From positions 1 to 36,101 of the forward strand of contig JANQLW010000011.1 in NCBI GenBank assembly GCA_028280405.1: a DNA stretch of 36,101 bases. The letters are read 5' to 3'. The translations under genes and the position numbers were made by a program. The DNA is from Bacteroidales bacterium. Lineage in GTDB: Bacteria; Bacteroidota; Bacteroidia; Bacteroidales; GCA-2711565. This document shows positions 31,623 through 36,101 of this stretch, piece by piece. The notes below the pieces were generated by a model. It did no database searches. It was not told the DNA's origin and saw only the letters and a program-made list of their open reading frames with translations. How positions within the stretch are numbered: the stretch's first letter is position 1; each line of letters begins with the position of its first letter.

Positions 31623-32043
31623 TTAAATATTGCAATCTGATAACATTTCTTCAACGGCTTCAATAAATTTTATTGTTTCTTTTTCTATGATAGATGTCAA
31701 CTGTTTTAATTCATTAAAATCGGGAGTCGTTATTATTTTCATTTCAATAATTGAATCTTTTTATTTATACCACATAACCATACTTCAAAGCTCAATGATT
31801 CGTGTTTAAATACAACGGCAACTTAGTTTCTTATTTTTTAAGGATAGAGGTGTAAATGCAAAATAACTCATATCCATATAACCTGTATACAGACGGGAAG
31901 AAACAATATGGGCAGGATATGTTTTGGAGAAATAGTTTCTCAAATCCATTAAATATTGCATTAACTTGACGATATGCAAGCCGAATATCTCCTTTATTCA
32001 GTTGGTTTTGATATTCTTTAAGCAGATCGTTAAATGACTTCAT
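31623..32043 (-). pseudogene. Decayed DUF7000-like gene in four fragments
   Basis: Four coherent pieces in three reading frames follow one another. The first is 32043 to about 31945 (MKSFNDLLKEYQNQLNKGD ... RLAYRQVNAIFNGF). The second runs from 31946 (DLRNYFSKTYPAHIV ... LYTGYMDMSYFAFTPLSLK) to a stop at 31806. The third runs from 31819 (AVVFKHESLSFEVWLCGINK) to a stop at 31739. The fourth runs from 31742 (MKIITTPDFNELKQL ... ETIKFIEAVEEML) to 31623. From memory the order matches the small Bacteroidota/Firmicutes family called DUF7000, with about 20 residues missing before the last piece. At least three indels are needed. The start overlaps the nhaA stop as ATGA, so it was once coupled to nhaA. 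Confidence 0.75.
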
Positions 32044-33356
32044 TGTGTAATTTTATATTTATGAGAGTTTGATTTAAGCCTTAAGATTAAATAACCAATT
32101 ATTGCCGATATGAATGATCCGATGAGAATACCAATCTTGGCAGAGTCAATATAGACGGGATTATTAGCATAAGCCAGGCTTGCTACAAATATTGCCATTG
32201 TAAATCCTATTCCTGCCAAAAATGCAACGCCAATAATTTGCCATTTGCCAATATCATGAGGTATCTCAATCAACTTTAGTTTCTTTGCAAGAAATACCAT
32301 AAGAGGAATACCTGTACTATTTCCCACAACTAAACAGATTATAATATTTCTTACCAAAGGCATTTCCAATTGAATATCACTATCAATGACAACACCTGCA
32401 TTTGCCAGGGCAAAAACAGGTATTATAAAATAAGCCACCCAGTCATGAAGCTTATGCTCCAAATGTTGTAAGGGGGATTGGTATTTATTGGTCCAGTCTT
32501 CCAGGTTATCGATCTGTTCGATTTGTTCCTTGCATAAGATAGGCTTTTCGGAAATTTTAGCCTTTTTGATGTTTTCCGTGATTTTTACCAGGTTGTCAAT
32601 AAATGTAGGGGTGTCAATTCTTTGGTTGACAGGAACCGAAAAGGCAAGTAATATTCCCGCTATGGTTGGGTGAATACCTGATTTTAAAAATAATACCCAA
32701 ATGATGAGGCCGATCAGAAGAGTGGCGTATTTTGAATAATAACCTTTATAGGATAGAAAATATAAAACAGCCAATAAGAGAATGCCGCTAAATAGCATTC
32801 CCAATTGTATATTGCCACTATAAAAGACGGCAATTACCAATACAGCCCCGATATCATCAACGATGGCAAAAGCCGTTAGAAATAATTTCAGGCTCATAGG
32901 TACCCTATTACCGAGTAATTTCAAAACAGCCAGAGAAAAGGCAATATCTGTAGCCATAGGGGTTCCCCAGCCTCTAAATGTATCCGGGTTCTGATTTAGT
33001 ATCATAAAGAAAAGCACCGGAACCAGCATGCCTCCTAAAGCACCTGCTAATGGAAAACTTAGTTTTTTTACCGAACTCAATTCTCCGATCATAAATTCTC
33101 TTTTGATCTCTAAACCGATCAGGAAAAAGAAAACAGCCATTAATCCATCATTGATCCATAAGATTAAAGGCTTGCTTAATTCAAAGCCCTGAGAGGTAAA
33201 ACCAATTTTGTATTGCCATAAGTACTGATAACTTTCCCCTAAGGGTGAATTTGCCCAAATCAGGGCTATAACTGTGGCGATCAATAAGAGTATACCACTA
33301 AAACTCTCTATCTGGACGAACTTCTGAAAAGGATTTAAAATACGCTTTTGAATCAT
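32040..33356 (-). CDS. nhaA: Na+/H+ antiporter NhaA
   Basis: Inner-membrane sodium/proton exchanger of 438 aa with about twelve helices. Key features: ATDIAFSLAVL (conserved Asp in the discontinuous helix) and the paired aspartates of AIVDDIGAVLVIA that bind Na+ or H+. The start KFVQIESFSGILLLIATVIALIWANSPL is typical. A hydrophilic loop of about 60 residues (near 270-310) between helices is longer than in E. coli NhaA but common in this phylum. Its stop codon overlaps the start of the decayed gene at 31623-32043. It supports pH and salt homeostasis. Confidence 0.95.
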   Translation of the reverse strand: MIQKRILNPFQKFVQIESFSGILLLIATVIALIWANSPLGESYQYLWQYKIGFTSQGFELSKPLILWINDGLMAVFFFLIGLEIKREFMIGELSSVKKLSFPLAGALGGMLVPVLFFMILNQNPDTFRGWGTPMATDIAFSLAVLKLLGNRVPMSLKLFLTAFAIVDDIGAVLVIAVFYSGNIQLGMLFSGILLLAVLYFLSYKGYYSKYATLLIGLIIWVLFLKSGIHPTIAGILLAFSVPVNQRIDTPTFIDNLVKITENIKKAKISEKPILCKEQIEQIDNLEDWTNKYQSPLQHLEHKLHDWVAYFIIPVFALANAGVVIDSDIQLEMPLVRNIIICLVVGNSTGIPLMVFLAKKLKLIEIPHDIGKWQIIGVAFLAGIGFTMAIFVASLAYANNPVYIDSAKIGILIGSFISAIIGYLILRLKSNSHKYKITQ

Positions 33357-33494
33357 GGGATTAATTGCTAATAATTTTGGTGCGTAAATATAGTAAATTA
33401 GTGAATTGGTATATTAGTAAAATCGTTGGACGTAAAAATATGATTTTCCCAATACACCAATATACTATGTATTTGTAATTCGTTAAGATTTTGT

Positions 33495-34208
33495 TTAATT
33501 TTTATTTAGAATGCTGAAGGATATAAAATGATCCAATATCTGATTTAAAATAATGTTTGTTTGCTCACAAAGTTCAATGTGCCTTAAAATGTCTTCTTCG
33601 GTTTGCACAAAATCGTCTGCTATAAGTTCATGCCGGCAATTTGTAATCATTTGTTTTAAGCTCTCCGGAGTGGATTCCAAGTGAAACTGCAATCCAATTA
33701 CCCTGTCTTTATAAATGAATGCCTGATGTTTACAAACATCTGTCTGCATTAAGTGTATAGCTCCTTTGGGTAAATCAAAAGTATCTCCGTGCCAATGTAA
33801 AACTTCAAAAAGCTTTGGTAAATTGTCTGTTAGTGAAAGCTTGTTTTCTGTTAATGAAACAGGAAACCACCCGATTTCCTTTTTTGTATTCGGATAGACT
33901 TTTGCTCCCAATGCTTCAGCTATTAGTTGTGAACCAAGACAAATTCCTATAACAACCTTGTTTTTTTTAATGGCTGCTTTGATAAATTGTTTTTCGGCTT
34001 TGAGCCAACTATATTCGTCTTCTTGATATACTCCCATTGGCCCACCCATAATAATAAGCCAATCAAAATCCTCAATATTGGGTAATGTCCAGTTTTCATA
34101 AAATTTGGTTGAGGTCAGTATATAGTTTTTTGCTTTAGCCCAGTTTTCTATATAACCAAGCCCTTCAAAAGGGACATGTTGCAAATAATGTATACGTAAA
34201 TCTCTCAT
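33495..34208 (-). CDS. Class I glutamine amidotransferase-like protein
   Basis: A 237-aa cytoplasmic protein with the complete class I amidotransferase triad: nucleophile Cys in GICLGSQLIAEALG, His in GLQFHLESTPE and the following Glu. The substrate loop is IIMGGPMGVYQEDEYSW. It resembles the stand-alone GMP-synthase-like amidotransferases (YfeJ/Gat type) that act on unknown acceptors or hydrolyse gamma-glutamyl compounds. No synthase partner is adjacent. It starts 26 bp after the cation-channel gene on the same strand and is probably cotranscribed, with no evident functional link. A hydrophobic C-terminal helix (ILDHFISFSIL) ends the protein. Confidence 0.85.
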   Translation of the reverse strand: MRDLRIHYLQHVPFEGLGYIENWAKAKNYILTSTKFYENWTLPNIEDFDWLIIMGGPMGVYQEDEYSWLKAEKQFIKAAIKKNKVVIGICLGSQLIAEALGAKVYPNTKKEIGWFPVSLTENKLSLTDNLPKLFEVLHWHGDTFDLPKGAIHLMQTDVCKHQAFIYKDRVIGLQFHLESTPESLKQMITNCRHELIADDFVQTEEDILRHIELCEQTNIILNQILDHFISFSILNKN

Positions 34209-34234
34209 CTATATTATATTTATATTGTTTGTCT

Positions 34235-35044
34235 TTATTTATCGGTTTTAGTTAGTTTTTCTTCAATTGAATGAATTTTGTTTAATAAGATTTCAATTTT
34301 ATCCTCTGTTTCCTTGTTAGAGATTTTATTGGATTCTTTCTCATAATTATTAACAATTGCTCCAACTATAATATTAAGTAATAAAAATGCTGATAGCACC
34401 ATCCAGGAGACGTGATATATATTTACGATCAGGTTGTTTTCATTATCCTTAAGTAAGTTGTACCTGAGGTCTGTCCAGTCCTCCCCGGTTGTTATCCGAA
34501 ATAATGAAAAAAAAGCTTCTCCAATTGAACCATATGGATCTATAATCTCTTTACCCTGATTGATTACAAAAGTTTCTCCTTTAAATAGAATGACACCAAT
34601 GATGGCATAGATATACATGAAGATGATTAAAAAAAATGTAGCTTGAAACAAAGACTTGATTGAACCTATTAACACTCTTGCCATTAACCCCATACTTGGA
34701 ATTGCTTTAAAAATTCTGAATATTCTGAATACTCTTAATATTCTCAATGCACTTATTGCATTCGCATCAGTGAATATACTTTCAGGAATTAATGAAATAA
34801 GAACGATAATAATATCATACCAGTTCCAACCATTCTTCAAATATTCAGATAAGGAGTTTTTTCCAATCCAACGTAAAAATATTTCAATGATGAATATGAT
34901 TAAGCAACATAATTGTATGTTCGAAATGATTTTATTACTGAAAGAAATTTCTACACCGATCAAAAGTGCATTTATGAAAATAATTGATGTAATAAAGTAA
35001 TCGAAAATATTTGAATGAACTAAGGATTGAATTTTGGTTTTCAT
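34235..35044 (-). CDS. Voltage-gated cation channel, BacNav type
   Basis: Six-helix ion channel subunit of 269 aa that should form a homotetramer in the inner membrane. S1-S3 are followed by the S4 voltage sensor with Arg/Lys at every third position (RILRVFRIFRIFKAIP). The pore loop between S5 and S6 has the filter TTGEDWTDL. S6 ends in LLNIIVGAIVNNYEKE and a C-terminal coiled coil (ETEDKIEILLNKIHSIEEKL) that tetramerises these channels. The filter reads GEDW where sodium-selective NaChBac has LESW. The extra acid recalls calcium-channel repeats, so selectivity may differ. It precedes the amidotransferase gene in one transcript. Confidence 0.9.
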   Translation of the reverse strand: MKTKIQSLVHSNIFDYFITSIIFINALLIGVEISFSNKIISNIQLCCLIIFIIEIFLRWIGKNSLSEYLKNGWNWYDIIIVLISLIPESIFTDANAISALRILRVFRIFRIFKAIPSMGLMARVLIGSIKSLFQATFFLIIFMYIYAIIGVILFKGETFVINQGKEIIDPYGSIGEAFFSLFRITTGEDWTDLRYNLLKDNENNLIVNIYHVSWMVLSAFLLLNIIVGAIVNNYEKESNKISNKETEDKIEILLNKIHSIEEKLTKTDK

Positions 35045-35322
35045 AGTTGATAATGAGTCTTGATTTTGTCGAACTTAGCTTTGTTTAAAATAAATCTTTT
35101 TTGAATGCCACTGATATAAAAAATTCCAAAACAAAAATAATAAACGATAGCAAACATTTTTATAAAAAGGAATAGTGAAAACAAGTACACCAATATACCG
35201 ATACACTAACTTAAAAGTAAAATAATCAAAACAACTTAATTATAAATAAAAAGATGGCATTCTATCCATAAAAAAGAATGCCATCCCACTGCCTGTAGCT
35301 TGTAGCCTGTGGCAATTAACTC
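35045..35322. other. Intergenic region with dispersed AT-rich repeat
   Basis: No gene is seen. ACCAATATACCGATACACTAAC-like DNA at about 35190-35212 resembles stretches at 33397-33416 and 33450-33470 around nhaA. The DoxX terminator is at 35246-35285. Confidence 0.4.
35246..35285 (-). terminator. DoxX gene terminator
   Basis: Perfect 10-bp arms GATGGCATTC and GAATGCCATC (35253-35262 and 35276-35285) have a 13-nt loop. On the minus strand the stem is followed by TTTTTATTTA. Confidence 0.85.
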
Positions 35323-35721
35323 TTAATCCCAATCATTTGAGCTGGAAAGTCCCCATTTTCCTCCTCCGGTAAAAAACAATGCCAACGACCCGAGGAAATA
35401 CAGGCCTATTAATTCAACACCCCAACCTCCATACTGATTGATGGTGAAAATTTCGCCTGCATGTGCAAGAAGCATGGCAAATAAGGCACCAAAAGCAAAA
35501 ACCGCTGCTGCAAGCCTTGTTCTAAAACCAATAATGATAAGTATTGGGGCAACTATTTCTGTAATATAAACGCCATACTTCATAAAAGCAGGCAAGCCAT
35601 TATTCGTTAATAATGTTTCAATAAAATCGAGTCCTTTGAGTTTTGCGATTCCATGCAGAAGCATTAGTAAACCTACTGCAATACGCAAGATGAATAATCC
35701 TAAATCTGTGTTCTTTTTCAT
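35323..35721 (-). CDS. DoxX-family membrane protein
   Basis: Small inner-membrane protein of 132 aa with four hydrophobic helices (about 8-27, 45-63, 68-86 and 100-118). It has the family-typical LRIAVGLLMLLHGIAKLKG start and the GVELIGLYFLGSLALFFTGGGKWGLSS end. DoxX proteins are linked to quinone or redox chemistry and to tolerance of oxidative stress, but their biochemical activity is mostly unassigned. It is a single gene closed by a strong terminator. No promoter box was identified upstream. Confidence 0.93.
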   Translation of the reverse strand: MKKNTDLGLFILRIAVGLLMLLHGIAKLKGLDFIETLLTNNGLPAFMKYGVYITEIVAPILIIIGFRTRLAAAVFAFGALFAMLLAHAGEIFTINQYGGWGVELIGLYFLGSLALFFTGGGKWGLSSSNDWD

Positions 35722-36101
35722 ATTAGATGTTTTGGTTTATAATGATAAGAAATAGAAAATTAAGAAATTAAAATTAGTTGGAGAAATGTAAAGATTGTTT
35801 TAACAGAAAATTAATAATTAAGGAACAGGAATAAATTAAAAGTTTGTTATGCTGAATTCCCGCCTGCGTCGGGCAGGTGTTTCAGAATCTAAGACGCTAC
35901 TAAATTAGATGCAGAAACACCTGCCCGACGCAGGCGGGAGTTACCAATGACAGATTTATGCAATAGTCTTATTATTAGCGGATTGAATTTTGTATCCAGA
36001 TGCGGTTTTTTAGAAAGAAGCTCTGTTTATGAAGCAAAGCCATATTGAAATAATATATTTTTCCCGTAGGGAACAAATATTAATAGAAAATATCCGTTAT
36101 G
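35722..36101. other. Right-edge intergenic stretch
   Basis: No gene is supported in these 380 bp. It contains the perfect inverted repeat at 35859-35938; the remainder is AT-rich with nothing further recognised. Confidence 0.6.
35859..35938. repeat. REP-like inverted repeat, 25-bp perfect arms
   Basis: Arms at 35859-35883 and 35914-35938 are exact reverse complements around a 30-nt loop. Each arm contains CCTGC...GCAGG. It shares the core CCCGCCTGC-N3-GGGCAGGT with the element at 16237-16341 but differs in the 3-nt centre (GTC versus TGC) and in the loop. Confidence 0.85.

Noticed and set aside
34656..35000. 114-aa plus-strand open frame
   Set aside because: Antisense to the voltage-gated channel; its Ile/Leu/Asn-rich content mirrors the membrane segments of the real gene.
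1..36101. CRISPR arrays, tRNA or rRNA genes, prophage or conjugation modules
   Set aside because: No regularly spaced repeats, cloverleaf-like genes, rRNA signatures, integrases or structural phage genes were seen on either strand.

Overview
The window is AT-rich chromosomal DNA of a Bacteroidota bacterium. Evidence: most promoters that can be placed match the phylum's -7 box TAnnTTTG, Shine-Dalgarno sequences are weak or absent, and the gene content is typical of the phylum (PorE-like OmpA protein, double FtsX-type permeases without an adjacent ATPase, cysteate synthase, DoxX). Class III ribonucleotide reductase beside peroxide defence suggests a facultative anaerobe, and NhaA fits a salty habitat. 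An assignment near the marine Bacteroidales/Marinilabiliales is only a guess. No tRNA, rRNA, CRISPR array or intact transposase was seen.

Layout. 1-7865 (+): argS, ffh, folD, a putative lipoprotein, queE and a PorE-like envelope protein. 7868-15947: two large FtsX-type permeases (-) flank a sigma54-type response regulator and membrane histidine kinase (+). A 37-bp near-palindrome and a sigma54-like site lie between the regulator and the first permease. A truncated flavodoxin sits behind the second permease. 15948-16533 has no gene but holds a possible MITE and a large REP-like hairpin. 16534-18808 (-) is a three-gene operon: a cobalamin-binding protein with CarH-like photoreceptor motifs, an unknown helical protein and a soluble histidine kinase. 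18928-20148 (-) is ohr/ohrR with remnants of a metal-chaperone locus. 20432-22591 (-) is cysteate synthase followed by a secreted glycerophosphodiesterase.

22659-25915 (-) is nrdD/nrdG behind a clear cobalamin riboswitch. Next come a TauE/SafE permease and an OLD-family nuclease bracketed by 12-bp direct repeats, with a perfect 18-bp palindrome upstream. 29255-30313 (+) is rsgA. 30385-35721 (-) holds an iron alcohol dehydrogenase, nhaA coupled to a decayed four-fragment gene, a glutamine amidotransferase, a voltage-gated cation channel and DoxX. The right edge carries a second copy of the REP-like hairpin.

How it fits together. Cobalamin is read twice within about 7 kb: by RNA (riboswitch over nrdDG) and apparently by protein (sensor-kinase operon). 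The sensor operon is the best candidate for an undescribed system. The sigma54 regulator, its kinase and the divergent permease look like one self-contained envelope-response module. Several loci are visibly decaying (flavodoxin, metal-chaperone pair, DUF7000-like gene), which suggests a chromosome shedding accessory functions between stable housekeeping blocks.
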